From Luteibaculum sp964627445 (GTDB taxonomy: Bacteria > Bacteroidota > Bacteroidia > Flavobacteriales_D > Luteibaculaceae), in the NCBI GenBank assembly GCA_964627445.1, contig CAZVJF010000002.1, forward strand, positions 1 to 64,000: DNA of 64,000 nucleotides, in the 5' to 3' direction. The notes under the pieces are model-generated. The model was not told the DNA's origin. It saw nothing but the letters and a program-made list of their open reading frames with translations, and made no database searches. The position numbers and the translations under genes are program-made. Positions 17,855 to 26,782 of the stretch are shown here, piece by piece. How positions within the stretch are numbered: the stretch's first letter is position 1; every line of letters begins with the position of its first letter.

Positions 17855-19789
17855 TTAGGCTTCCACCTCTTTCCAATCGCCATGCGATTTTATAAGATCT
17901 ATAAGGGCTTGCACGGCTTCATCTTCGGGAATATTGCGCTGCACCACCTCTTTTTCCTTGTACAAGGTTATTTTCCCTGGGCCTGTACCTACATATCCGT
18001 AGTCCGCATCAGCCATTTCTCCTGGGCCGTTTACAATGCAGCCCATAATGCCAATCTTAAGCCCTTTTAGGTGGGATGTTACCTTGCGAATTTTTGCGGT
18101 GGTTTGCTCCAAATCGAACAGGGTTCTACCGCAAGACGGACAAGAGATGTACTCGGTTTTAGAAATACGCGTACGGGTGGCCTGCAATATTCCAAAGGCC
18201 GTTTGCATTTGAACCGCTGGGCTCAATGCCGAAGCCGTAATGGAAATGCCCTCACCCATTCCATCCAACAACAGCAAACCACCCAGAGAGGAGGCGCGCA
18301 GTTGCACATCCTCGGCCAGTTTATGGTCTAATTTAAAATCGAGGATTATGGGGAGCTGCGTCTTTGCTCGCAACATCAAGTATGCGGCTCGAAGGGCTTG
18401 TCCTTCATTTTCTACACTGCGCAAACGCACAAAGCCCAAGGCGGGTAAACTCCCCAAGGCATCTGCGTTTGCAAAAACCTCTTGATCGCTGATTTCTATG
18501 CAAACCGGAGTCTCTTTAAGGTCATACGCTTCGAACTTAGACCACTGCACCTGAGGTAAAACCCGCGCTATTTTTTGACTTTCCTGCCATACCTCTATTT
18601 CCTGTAAAACGTGGAGGGCTCCAGGAATTTCGAAATCTATAGTGTTGTGGCCTATGTCAATAACATCGGCAGCCATGCCCATGGCATTCCATTTGTCTAA
18701 GGGTTGGGAGTATTGGTGCCCCAAGGGGAAAAAGCTTGCAGGTGTAATTTTTTCGCGATTTGATAAATCGATAAGCACCACGGGAGCTTGTTGTCCACCG
18801 ATCCAACCCAAATCTTGGGTATCTATCCTATTGTACGCAAAAGGATCTACCCGATACACCTCGGATATGTCGGGTATCTGCGTTTTTTGCTGTTGTTTTT
18901 CGTAGGGTGCAACCAGCTTTTGTGCCACCGGAATTTCGGCTTCCGGCGCCTCGGTAAGGGAAACGCGAATGGTATCGCCAATGCCATCTTCCAACAAAGC
19001 GCCAATTCCCACGGCTGATTTGATGCGACCATCTTCCCCATCGCCTGCCTCAGTAACTCCTAGGTGCAGTGGATAATGCATATCCTCGGCATGCATGGTT
19101 TGCACCAACAAACGATAGGCTTGCACCATAACCAGGGTGTTACTGGCCTTCATAGAAAGTACAATGTTGTGGTAATTGAGCTTGTTGGCTATGCGCAAAA
19201 ACTCCATGGCAGAGGCCACCATGCCCTCGGGCGTATCTCCGTATCGACTTAAAATTCTATCGCTCAGTGAACCGTGGTTGGTTCCTATGCGCATGGCCGT
19301 ACCGTGCTTTTTGCATATCTCTACGAGCGGGGTAAACTTGCTTTCTATGCGCTCTAATTCTTGCAGGTAGCTTGCATCGGTATACTCGATGTGCTCAAAC
19401 TTCTTTTTATCTACAAAATTGCCCGGATTAATGCGCACCTTTTCTACAATTCTTGCAGCTATTTCGGCTGCGTTAGGCGTAAAGTGAATGTCTGCCACCA
19501 AAGGTGTTTCATATCCTTTGCTGCGCAACTGGTCTTTGATATTCTGTAAGTTTTCGGCCTCTTTTTTGCTGGGTGCGGTGATGCGAACCAGCTCGCATCC
19601 TGCCTCTATCATGCGTATCGATTGGGCCACCGTAGCCTCGGTATCCATAGTATCGGTGGTGGTCATGCTCTGCACGCGAATGGGGTTGTTTCCACCAATT
19701 CCAACCGAACCTACTTTTACCTCACGGGTTGGCAAGCGTTTGTATTGGTGTAGTGAGGAACAGTAGTTGGGTAATACCAATTGCGACAT
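17855..19789 (-). CDS. ispG: 4-hydroxy-3-methylbut-2-en-1-yl diphosphate synthase, long form
   Basis: Next-to-last enzyme of the MEP isoprenoid pathway; it reduces ME-cPP to HMBPP with a [4Fe-4S] cluster. An N-terminal TIM barrel (PIRVQSMTTTDTMDTEATV, near residue 35-55) is followed by a large inserted domain (about 300-520), and then the cluster domain with ISCPSCGRT (about C550, C553) and GIMGCIVNGPGEMADADYG (about C584 and the conserved Glu). At 644 residues it is the three-domain form typical of Bacteroidota, Chlamydiae and plants, against about 370 in E. coli. It lies ten bases after the EamA transporter gene. Confidence 0.97.
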   Translation of the reverse strand: MSQLVLPNYCSSLHQYKRLPTREVKVGSVGIGGNNPIRVQSMTTTDTMDTEATVAQSIRMIEAGCELVRITAPSKKEAENLQNIKDQLRSKGYETPLVADIHFTPNAAEIAARIVEKVRINPGNFVDKKKFEHIEYTDASYLQELERIESKFTPLVEICKKHGTAMRIGTNHGSLSDRILSRYGDTPEGMVASAMEFLRIANKLNYHNIVLSMKASNTLVMVQAYRLLVQTMHAEDMHYPLHLGVTEAGDGEDGRIKSAVGIGALLEDGIGDTIRVSLTEAPEAEIPVAQKLVAPYEKQQQKTQIPDISEVYRVDPFAYNRIDTQDLGWIGGQQAPVVLIDLSNREKITPASFFPLGHQYSQPLDKWNAMGMAADVIDIGHNTIDFEIPGALHVLQEIEVWQESQKIARVLPQVQWSKFEAYDLKETPVCIEISDQEVFANADALGSLPALGFVRLRSVENEGQALRAAYLMLRAKTQLPIILDFKLDHKLAEDVQLRASSLGGLLLLDGMGEGISITASALSPAVQMQTAFGILQATRTRISKTEYISCPSCGRTLFDLEQTTAKIRKVTSHLKGLKIGIMGCIVNGPGEMADADYGYVGTGPGKITLYKEKEVVQRNIPEDEAVQALIDLIKSHGDWKEVEA

Positions 19790-19799
19790 AATGGAATAT

Positions 19800-20693
19800 T
19801 TATGGATGCGGTTTTATCGCGGCTTTTTTACTGCGTTTTTTGAAATACGTATTCAGAATAATGGAGCACAAAATTATGAGTGTTCCAATAATAAAGGTGG
19901 TATTCCACATTTCGTATTCGTTAAACAACACAAAAGCCAGCAATATGGCATAAATAGGCTCTAGATTAATGGAGATACTTACCGTAAAAGCAGGAAGGTG
20001 TTCCATAACGCGGATACTGGCAACAAAAGCAAATGCCGTGCACAAAACACCTAGGAACAAAAGCCAAAGCCAATCGGAAGTACTTACTTGGAAAAACTCC
20101 ACAGTAAACTTCCCAGAAAGCAGAAAATGTAGGGTAACCACCGCCCAGCCTCCAAACATTTCCCAAAAGCTTACCCTACTTGGAGCTAAATCTTTAATGA
20201 AACGCTCGTTCATTAACGTAAAGATGGAGGCCAGCAATGCTGCAGCCAAACTTAAAATAAGCCCTACGCGATACTGTGTATTGGCCTGAAAAATTACCGC
20301 TATCCCTACCAAAACGGCTATCCCTAAAATTACCTCGTAGGCCACAATTTTTTTCTTGTAAAAGAAAGGCGACAGCAATGCCGTAAACAGCGTAGCCGTA
20401 GTAACTCCCACCAAAGCAACAGACACGTTACTTTGCTTTACGGCTTCAAAAAAACAAATCCAGTGCACTGCTACGACTGCTCCTGTTCCCAGCACACTGG
20501 TAAACTTTTGGGTAGGAATTTTAGGTTTGGCATAAACCAACAAAAAAACACCCAAGGCAATGGCTGCGATAAGCATGCGATACCAAACAATGGCTGGAGA
20601 AGGCAGCGTTATTAGTTTCCCTAAAACGCCCGTAAAACCAAACAGCAGCACAATAAAATGCAGCAGCAGGTAGCTTTTTAGCTCGCCTCTCAT
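19800..20693 (-). CDS. EamA/DMT-family inner-membrane transporter
   Basis: 297 residues with about ten hydrophobic segments in two repeated EamA halves: LLLHFIVLLFGFTGVLGKL at the start, and a second half from LILSLAAALLASIFTLMNERF. The FASIRVMEHLPAFTVSISINLEPIYAIL segment is the usual end of the second repeat. Drug/metabolite transporters of this type move small molecules, often exporting amino acids or purines; no substrate can be read from sequence. The start overlaps the DUF502 stop by four bases. Confidence 0.9.
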   Translation of the reverse strand: MRGELKSYLLLHFIVLLFGFTGVLGKLITLPSPAIVWYRMLIAAIALGVFLLVYAKPKIPTQKFTSVLGTGAVVAVHWICFFEAVKQSNVSVALVGVTTATLFTALLSPFFYKKKIVAYEVILGIAVLVGIAVIFQANTQYRVGLILSLAAALLASIFTLMNERFIKDLAPSRVSFWEMFGGWAVVTLHFLLSGKFTVEFFQVSTSDWLWLLFLGVLCTAFAFVASIRVMEHLPAFTVSISINLEPIYAILLAFVLFNEYEMWNTTFIIGTLIILCSIILNTYFKKRSKKAAIKPHP

Positions 20694-21295
20694 TCTTTAG
20701 TAGGTTGTTGACCCGTTTGGAGGGTATCGAAACTGGATATTCCTCCCGAAACAATGTACTTCATCACATCGGCAGATTTGGCAGGAATGGCCGTTAAGTT
20801 TTTGCGCGGAACCACATACACGTTACCAGAAAATGCGTACGAGTGGGGCATATACACCGCTACTTTCCCTTCTGTGGCACCCAGTTTTCCCGCTTCCTCA
20901 TCGGTAATAAACCCAATACGCTCCACCTCGTGATCCTCAGTAACCCGAACTAAAACAGGTTTAGAGAATCCTTTTTTTTGACCCACAAAGGCCGAAAGCA
21001 AATCTTTGATGGATGAATAAATGGTTTTAATGAGTGGAATGCGATCGAGCAAGGAGCTGAAGTAGCGCATTATGGGCTGGGCAATAAACGTGCTTCCTGC
21101 AAAACCCAAAGCGGTTAATACCACCACAAAAGTTAGTATGCCCAAGCCTTTCTCATCAAAACCAAACAGGCCATCGATATACTCAAAGGCACTTACTAAA
21201 ATATACACCGTAAGCACCAAGGGTACCGTGATAAGGATACCTCTAAAAAAATATCCTGCAATAATCTCTACTATGTTTTTGAAGCCCGATTTCAT
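20690..21295 (-). CDS. DUF502 family inner-membrane protein
   Basis: 201 residues with two long hydrophobic segments (YFFRGILITVPLVLTVYIL and LGILTFVVVLTALGFAGSTF), then a soluble part with RIPLIKTIYSSIKDLLSAF and MPHSYAFSGNVYVVPRKNL. This is the standard DUF502 pattern. Function is unknown across the family. It overlaps its neighbours by four bases at each end, so it is translationally coupled within the hemW-ispG run. Confidence 0.9.
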   Translation of the reverse strand: MKSGFKNIVEIIAGYFFRGILITVPLVLTVYILVSAFEYIDGLFGFDEKGLGILTFVVVLTALGFAGSTFIAQPIMRYFSSLLDRIPLIKTIYSSIKDLLSAFVGQKKGFSKPVLVRVTEDHEVERIGFITDEEAGKLGATEGKVAVYMPHSYAFSGNVYVVPRKNLTAIPAKSADVMKYIVSGGISSFDTLQTGQQPTKE

Positions 21296-21651
21296 GGTTG
21301 CGTAGCGGTTATTTCTGCCTGCAATTTCTTGCTTAAAGAATGAAATACCAATTCGTAACTGTGATCTATCAATTCTTTAATCAGCCTGTCGTTCACAGCT
21401 CCATCCAAGTATACCGAATTCCAGTGCTTTTTGCTCATATGATATCCTGGCCGGATGCCTTCGTGCAGCTCTCGCAATTCCACCGCACGCTCGGGGTCGC
21501 ACTTTAGGTTGATAAAATCGTACACATCATAGCTGGTAAGGGCGTAAATCTTGCCGCCTACCCGGTAGGCTACTGTGCTGCTATCAAAGGGCATGTCCTG
21601 GGTAACCCCAGGTTTATCCATACAATAGCTATGCAGTACTTCGGGATTCAT
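21292..21651 (-). CDS. MmcQ/YjbR family protein
   Basis: 119 residues matching the YjbR fold (CyaY-like, sometimes called a double-wing DNA-binding fold): DMPFDSSTVAYRVGGKIYAL, NLKCDPERAVELRE, and the signature GYHMSKKHWNSVYLDG. Length is typical. Biochemical role is unresolved in the family. The start lies two bases after the Lrp-family gene stop. Confidence 0.9.
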   Translation of the reverse strand: MNPEVLHSYCMDKPGVTQDMPFDSSTVAYRVGGKIYALTSYDVYDFINLKCDPERAVELRELHEGIRPGYHMSKKHWNSVYLDGAVNDRLIKELIDHSYELVFHSLSKKLQAEITATQP

Positions 21652-21653
21652 TC

Positions 21654-22130
21654 TTAGTAATCGAGCGGAAGTACGTGTGCGTCCTTAATTTTATTGAGCA
21701 CTACCATGGTTTGCATGTGACCAATCTCTTCTATTTTGGCCAGCTTCTCGCGAATCAAACGCTCAAAATCTTCAATACTTTGCGTGTACACGGTAAGTTG
21801 ATAATCAAAATTTCCAGTTACCTGATAAATTTCTACTACCTCGGGCACGGCATCTACCTTGGCTAAAAACTTAGCTGCCGCGTCTTGTACTTGGCGCACC
21901 AAGGTAACTTGGATAAGCGTTTTTAGGTTTAAACCCAGCTCCTTCTCATTCAATTTGGCGTGGTAGCTTTGAATAATGCCCGTTTGCTCTAGCTTTTTTA
22001 CACGCTCTAAGGTGGGCGCGGGAGAGAGCCCAATAGCCTTTGATAGGTTTAGGTTGGATATTTTTCCTTCTTCCTGCAGCCTCTTAAGAATCTTAAGGTC
22101 TGTTTTATCCAAGTTCTGATTCTTATCCAT
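21654..22130 (-). CDS. Lrp/AsnC family transcriptional regulator
   Basis: 158 residues. An N-terminal helix-turn-helix (LDKTDLKILKRLQEEGKISNLNLSKAIGLSPAPTL, spread over about residues 7-42) is followed by a RAM effector-binding domain (VPEVVEIYQVTGNFDYQLTVYTQ). Family members sense amino acids and often control adjacent amino-acid metabolism or transport. Its start lies inside the end of the cyclase-family hydrolase gene, an eight-base overlap, and an EamA transporter is three genes downstream. Control of these neighbours is plausible but no operator can be shown. Confidence 0.93.
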   Translation of the reverse strand: MDKNQNLDKTDLKILKRLQEEGKISNLNLSKAIGLSPAPTLERVKKLEQTGIIQSYHAKLNEKELGLNLKTLIQVTLVRQVQDAAAKFLAKVDAVPEVVEIYQVTGNFDYQLTVYTQSIEDFERLIREKLAKIEEIGHMQTMVVLNKIKDAHVLPLDY

Positions 22131-22911
22131 GGGTATTTCTGGTTTTTATGGGGTATATAATGGGCCTTGAGGGCACCGCATCGTTTTCAAAAGCACTAAT
22201 CATCAGGTTTAGCCAATACCAGCCATCCTGCACCGCATCGGGTACGTAAACCAACTCGGTGATGGTTCTGTAGCCTCCTTTTTCATCGGTAGGTTTTTTC
22301 CAAAAAGCTCGGTGTGCCAATAGTTTTCCATCATCGTTTTCGCGGTCTACCGATGGCAAATCCACCAACACATGGTCTACTCCAATGTCAAAAAGCCATT
22401 CTAGGGCTTCGGGTTCAAAGTAGGTTGGATTGGTATTGGAGTAATTCAGTTTCTTTTTGTCATCTGTATTGGGCAGTGTGCGTACAATAACAGCTTTAGG
22501 TGTTGCTCCACCCAGGGCAGTTTGCAACTGGCGAGCCGTAATCCAAGTATCTCCTTTTTGGCTCGATTTCATTTTGGGTTTTTCAACCACTTCTGGGGTA
22601 ATGCTAACTAAAACTGCTGCATGGTGATATACGCTGAGCTTGTCAATGGTTTCATGCCCCACACTAATGTGCCCAATACACTCTGTATGCGTACCGTGGC
22701 CATGTGGATTAAACTGAATATCAAAGAAATTCACCGAGCCACCTTGGGCAACTTCACCCACAAAACCATCGCCCTTCACGGGAGCGATTTCCGGCTGAGG
22801 AACGTACCATGCCCGTACACCCTGCCTAGAGACACCAATGGAAATATCAATGGCGTTTTCAAGGTCTACGGTAAATTGCTCCTGGTCGGTCTTTACTAAA
22901 ACTTCTATCAT
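22123..22911 (-). CDS. Cyclase-family metal-dependent hydrolase (kynurenine formamidase-like)
   Basis: 262 residues. The metal site HGHGTHTECIGH (near 22,675-22,710) is the family signature HxGTHxD/E. Other marks are VIVRTLPN and the DIGVDHVLVDLPSVDREND segment (near 22,330-22,400). Family members include bacterial kynurenine formamidase (KynB) and isatin hydrolase. The substrate is not proven and no other kynurenine gene is in the window. It overlaps the Lrp gene and abuts hemW by sharing base 22,911. Confidence 0.85.
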   Translation of the reverse strand: MIEVLVKTDQEQFTVDLENAIDISIGVSRQGVRAWYVPQPEIAPVKGDGFVGEVAQGGSVNFFDIQFNPHGHGTHTECIGHISVGHETIDKLSVYHHAAVLVSITPEVVEKPKMKSSQKGDTWITARQLQTALGGATPKAVIVRTLPNTDDKKKLNYSNTNPTYFEPEALEWLFDIGVDHVLVDLPSVDRENDDGKLLAHRAFWKKPTDEKGGYRTITELVYVPDAVQDGWYWLNLMISAFENDAVPSRPIIYPIKTRNTHG

Positions 22912-24035
22912 TACCTAAAAAGTCTGGCTGCAACCCCATCGGCTACATGCTTTCCTTTGGCAGTGAGCTTGAGGTTTCGACCGTCCAAATATATCAATTC
23001 CTCGCTATTTAATTTTTCTATTTCAGGAATCTGCAAAATATTTATCGGATTCTCAAATTCCTTTCCCCAGAGACTTACCGGAACACCCCACTTGGTTCTT
23101 AAACCCGTCATCACTCTTTCGTTAAAAACATCGGTGTTGCTCAGCGCTTCGGATTCAAAAAATGCAGTGCCGCTGTGCACTTGCTTCATATACAAAGGGT
23201 TAGACTTGCGATTAAACCAACGTTTTTGATCCTTAATGGAATGTGCAGAAGGCCCTATGCCCAAATAGGGCTTTCCTGCCCAATAGGAACTATTGTGCTG
23301 GGCATAGGCCTGATCCTTGGCTAAATTGCTTATTTCATACCATTCAAATCCAGCCTTGCCAAACTCATCAATCAGGCTATCGAACTGTTCAATAAAAACT
23401 TCATCTTCAGGTATTTGCACTTTTTGTTGCTGTACCATGCGAAATAAAGCCGTCTTTTCCTCTACGGTAAGTCCATAGCAACTCACATGGTTTACCGGCA
23501 ACTGCAGCACCTGCTTAATATTGGAAAGCCACTGCTCTTGCGATAAACCCGGTATGCCGTAAATAAGGTCTACCGATATATTTTCTATCCCCTCTTGGTA
23601 GGACTGCTGTACCGCTTTTATCCCGGTTGCTGCATCGTGAGCCCGATTCATCCATTGCAGCAAAGGGTCTTGGAAACATTGCAGCCCCATACTCAGACGG
23701 TTTACTCCCACACTTTTCCAATCGCTTAATTTTTGCACGGTAACGTCCTCGGGGTTTACTTCTAGCGTAAACTCTGTCACCGCCCCTACTTTGAAATGCT
23801 TATGGGCAGCTTTCAACAATGTATCCAGGTGCTCCTTTGTGAGTAACGATGGCGTGCCGCCCCCAAAATAAAGGGTGCTAAAGGTGGTGTCTTGCCAGGA
23901 CTCGCTCCAGTACGCCATTTCCAGTACCATGGCTTCTACCATGGAATCTACATTTTTGAGTTGCGTAGAAAAATGAAAATCGCAGTAGTGGCAGGCTTTT
24001 CTACAAAAGGGAATATGGAAGTACAAGCCGGCCAT
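22911..24035 (-). CDS. hemW: Radical SAM heme chaperone HemW
   Basis: 374 residues. The start MAGLYFHIPFCRKACHYCDF carries the CxxxCxxC cluster motif (C11, C15, C18) in the HemW context, with TLYFGGGTPSLL (glycine-rich SAM-binding loop, near 23,850-23,880) and EVNPEDVT following. A C-terminal HemW domain extends to the end. HemW delivers heme to respiratory enzymes; older annotations call it oxygen-independent coproporphyrinogen oxidase, but the HemN-specific features are absent. It is the first gene of the minus-strand run and diverges from ftsX over 44 bases. Confidence 0.93.
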   Translation of the reverse strand: MAGLYFHIPFCRKACHYCDFHFSTQLKNVDSMVEAMVLEMAYWSESWQDTTFSTLYFGGGTPSLLTKEHLDTLLKAAHKHFKVGAVTEFTLEVNPEDVTVQKLSDWKSVGVNRLSMGLQCFQDPLLQWMNRAHDAATGIKAVQQSYQEGIENISVDLIYGIPGLSQEQWLSNIKQVLQLPVNHVSCYGLTVEEKTALFRMVQQQKVQIPEDEVFIEQFDSLIDEFGKAGFEWYEISNLAKDQAYAQHNSSYWAGKPYLGIGPSAHSIKDQKRWFNRKSNPLYMKQVHSGTAFFESEALSNTDVFNERVMTGLRTKWGVPVSLWGKEFENPINILQIPEIEKLNSEELIYLDGRNLKLTAKGKHVADGVAARLFR

Positions 24036-24079
24036 GCAGGGTAGATAATATTACTAATTTAGCTGCCGTTTGATAGTCC

Positions 24080-24955
24080 ATGGCAGCAAGTCCTGATAAA
24101 ATAACACGTTTCAACGCGCGAAGCTCGTACATTTCTACGGTTATCGGTATTTCGCTGGTGCTTTTTATGCTGGGCTGTTTGGGTTTTATCCTTATCAACG
24201 CCAATCGGCTTTCGCAACACGTAAAAGAGAACATTCAGATCCAGGTTTTCCTCAAAGAGAAAACCGATGAAAAAGACGTTTTTAAGGTAAAGAAGATCAT
24301 AGAGGCCGAGCCCTACGTCAAAAAAGCCACCTTTATTTCGCAAGCCAAAGCAGCAAAAAACCTGCAGGAAGAAATGGGCGAAGATTTTATATCCTACCTG
24401 GGCTACAACCCCATACTTCCTTCCATAGATGTATACCTGCAAGCTAGCTATGCCTCGGCCGATAGCCTGCAGTGGATAGAACAACAATTGGCAAAAAACA
24501 GCTTTGTACAAGAGGTGGTCTACAGTCCCGATTTATTAAACGCGGTTAACGAAAACATACAACGCATTACGGTGGTGTTTCTGGCCTTTGCTGCACTTTT
24601 ACTTCTGGTCTCTATTGCACTGATTAACAACACCATACGCCTGGCCATATTCTCCAAGCGGTTTATTATAAAAACCATGAAACTGGTAGGTGCCACACCT
24701 GCCTTCATAAGGCGGCCTTTTGTGTGGAGTGGTATTGCGCAAGGACTCATTGCCAGCTTGATAGCCATATCCCTTATTATCGGACTCATTTTATCGCTGA
24801 AAGACGAGCTGCCCGAATTTTTTGGGCTGCAAGATTTAATCTCTTTTGGCATCCTTTTCGTGGGCATTACAACCATGGGCATTGTTATTTCCTGGTTGTC
24901 TACCCGCTTTGCCGTTAGGCGCTATATTAAATTAAAGAGCGAAGACGTTTACTAG
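24080..24955 (+). CDS. ftsX: Cell division protein FtsX
   Basis: 291 residues with the FtsX layout: a cytoplasmic N-terminus, TM1 (STVIGISLVLFMLGCLGFIL), a periplasmic domain of about 120 residues, then three more membrane helices (ITVVFLAFAALLLLVSIAL; GIAQGLIASLIAISLIIGL; ISFGILFVGITTMGIVISWL). With FtsE it relays division signals to peptidoglycan hydrolases. No ftsE is adjacent; the ABC ATPase at 35,342 reads as LolD/MacB type instead. DUF3098 follows after two bases, an arrangement I know from Bacteroidota. Confidence 0.93.
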   Translation: MAASPDKITRFNARSSYISTVIGISLVLFMLGCLGFILINANRLSQHVKENIQIQVFLKEKTDEKDVFKVKKIIEAEPYVKKATFISQAKAAKNLQEEMGEDFISYLGYNPILPSIDVYLQASYASADSLQWIEQQLAKNSFVQEVVYSPDLLNAVNENIQRITVVFLAFAALLLLVSIALINNTIRLAIFSKRFIIKTMKLVGATPAFIRRPFVWSGIAQGLIASLIAISLIIGLILSLKDELPEFFGLQDLISFGILFVGITTMGIVISWLSTRFAVRRYIKLKSEDVY

Positions 24956-24957
24956 CT

Positions 24958-25194
24958 ATGGAACCAACGAAAAAAGAATTTCCGCTTACCAAAAGCAACT
25001 ACAAACTAATGATTATTGGCGTAGTAACCATTGTAGTAGGTTACCTCCTTATGAGTGGTGGTGGAAGCGATAATCCCAATGAATTTAATGCAGATGCCAT
25101 CTTTAGTTTCCGCAGAATTACTCTGGCCCCGCTGGTTTGTTTGGCTGGATATGGCTTGATCGTCTGGGCCATAATGAAGAAAACCAACGAATAA
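24958..25194 (+). CDS. DUF3098 small membrane protein
   Basis: 78 residues with two predicted membrane helices (YKLMIIGVVTIVVGYLLMSGG and ITLAPLVCLAGYGLIVWAIM) separated by a short Asn/Phe-rich loop (NPNEFNADAIFSFRR). This is the standard DUF3098 pattern between ftsX and uppP in Bacteroidota. Function unknown; the position suggests envelope or division. It is three bases from uppP. Confidence 0.9.
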   Translation: MEPTKKEFPLTKSNYKLMIIGVVTIVVGYLLMSGGGSDNPNEFNADAIFSFRRITLAPLVCLAGYGLIVWAIMKKTNE

Positions 25195-25197
25195 ACC

Positions 25198-25983
25198 ATG
25201 AGTTGGTGGGAAGCCCTCATTCTGGGGCTCGTACAAGGTTTAACCGAATATTTACCCGTAAGCAGCAGTGGACACCTAGAGATAGCTGCCGTAATTTTGG
25301 GCAGTAACGCGCTACCGCAAGAAAGCTTGTGGTTTACGGTGTTTGTGCATTTTGCCACAGCACTGAGTACGGTAGTGGTATACCGCAGGCGTATTGCCGA
25401 TATCTTTTTGGGCCTCTTCTCGGGCGACAAAACCGAGTGGAATTTTTCACTAATGATCATCCTCTCTATGATACCCGCTGCTTTGGTAGGCTTGTTTTTT
25501 GAGGATGCAATAAGCCAGTTGTTCACCGGCAATTTATTATTGGTAGGATGCGCATTGCTCGTTACCGCGGTGTTGCTGCGCCTGGCCGATAAATACAACG
25601 GCTCTGTTACACAAATAGGCTGGAAAAGAGCCTTGCTCATGGGCTTGGCCCAGGCCGTAGCGATATTGCCTGGAATCAGCCGCTCGGGCGCTACCATTGC
25701 CACCGGAATTATTGCCAAGACCGACAAAAAGAAGGCGGCAGAATTTTCTTTCCTCATGGTCATCCCCCTTATTTTTGGGAAAATGGCTAAGGATTTGTTG
25801 GATGCGCCTCCACTCGAAAACCTAAGTGCTGTAGCCATCACTACTGGATTTGTAGCGGCATTTATATCGGGTATTGCAGCATGTACCTTTATGATACGCT
25901 TGGTGCAAGCCCAGCGCTTGCGTTATTTTGCCATTTACTGCGTATTGGCAGGAGTAGGCTGTATAGCGTATACTTTGCTCTAA
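25198..25983 (+). CDS. uppP: Undecaprenyl-diphosphatase
   Basis: 261 residues, polytopic. It carries both family signatures: LVQGLTEYLPVSSSGHLEI at the N-terminus (catalytic Glu and His) and PGISRSGATIATG near 25,670-25,705 (catalytic Arg). The enzyme recycles undecaprenyl diphosphate to the carrier lipid for peptidoglycan, a step after UppS at 54.7 kb. Length is normal. The frame of the next gene is open back into this one. Confidence 0.96.
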   Translation: MSWWEALILGLVQGLTEYLPVSSSGHLEIAAVILGSNALPQESLWFTVFVHFATALSTVVVYRRRIADIFLGLFSGDKTEWNFSLMIILSMIPAALVGLFFEDAISQLFTGNLLLVGCALLVTAVLLRLADKYNGSVTQIGWKRALLMGLAQAVAILPGISRSGATIATGIIAKTDKKKAAEFSFLMVIPLIFGKMAKDLLDAPPLENLSAVAITTGFVAAFISGIAACTFMIRLVQAQRLRYFAIYCVLAGVGCIAYTLL

Positions 25984-26024
25984 ATTCTCCTGAAAAAAAC
26001 CACGGGATTCAACGCACTCAAAAA

Positions 26025-26762
26025 GTGAGATTTAAATACCGCATCTTAGGCCTTTTCCACAAAGAGCACACCTTGCGCACATGCCATAAGGTGTTGGTAA
26101 AATGGAATCCATACTATCGTGGATTGTCCGAAAAAAAGAAACGCGCATTTCAAATACGCACCTTGCACTTTAAGGGCAGTACCCGCTTTACAGGCGATAA
26201 AAACCTCAAGGTAACACCCGAAATGAAAATTATCATCTCGGGTGGATTTGTGCAGCTCACTCTGGGCTTTCGCAAAGATGTGCTGAATGTTTTTAACCAC
26301 GTACACCTATCACCCAAACCCTACTCTTACCCGCATATCGATGGCACGTTTAAGGGCGATGTAAACCCACACAACCACAGAGTTACCCTTACATGGCCCT
26401 TTGTAAAAAAAGGGTTTGAGATACCCGATGACGGCATGAATCTGGCACTACACGAGTTTGCACACTGTCTCATCTTCGAGAACCAAAAAACATCGTTGTT
26501 TGTAGGAAATTTTATAGACACCGAGGGCATGGATCGTTGGTGGCATCATGCTTCAGAAAAAATGAAACGCATCAATAAGGGTGAGCGTACCCTATTTCGC
26601 AAATATGCTGGAAAAAGTATGTTGGAAATGTTTGCTGTAAGTGCTGAGGTCTTTTTTGAGCAACCTCTAGAACTACGCGCTCAAGAGCCCCAGTTATTTG
26701 AAGCCCTGTGTAAGGTATTTAATCAAGACCCAAGAAAACGCGCCAACCCGGTATTGCACTAA
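26025..26762 (+). CDS. M90-family zinc peptidase (MtfA-like), start uncertain
   Basis: The zinc site is LALHEFAHCLIFEN (HExxH near 26,452-26,470), followed by EMFAVSAEVFFEQP, where the late glutamate is the expected third ligand. MtfA is an aminopeptidase that in E. coli also binds the regulator Mlc. The frame is open from 25,881, but that ATG lies 100 bases inside uppP and encodes sequence unlike the family. Between the uppP stop and the family-like sequence there is no ATG; I chose the GTG at 26,025 (VRFKYRILGLFHKEH). A start of ATT or a more upstream codon remains possible. truB follows after 20 bases. Confidence 0.8.
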   Translation: MRFKYRILGLFHKEHTLRTCHKVLVKWNPYYRGLSEKKKRAFQIRTLHFKGSTRFTGDKNLKVTPEMKIIISGGFVQLTLGFRKDVLNVFNHVHLSPKPYSYPHIDGTFKGDVNPHNHRVTLTWPFVKKGFEIPDDGMNLALHEFAHCLIFENQKTSLFVGNFIDTEGMDRWWHHASEKMKRINKGERTLFRKYAGKSMLEMFAVSAEVFFEQPLELRAQEPQLFEALCKVFNQDPRKRANPVLH

Positions 26763-26782
26763 ACCCTCCACCCACACTGCTT

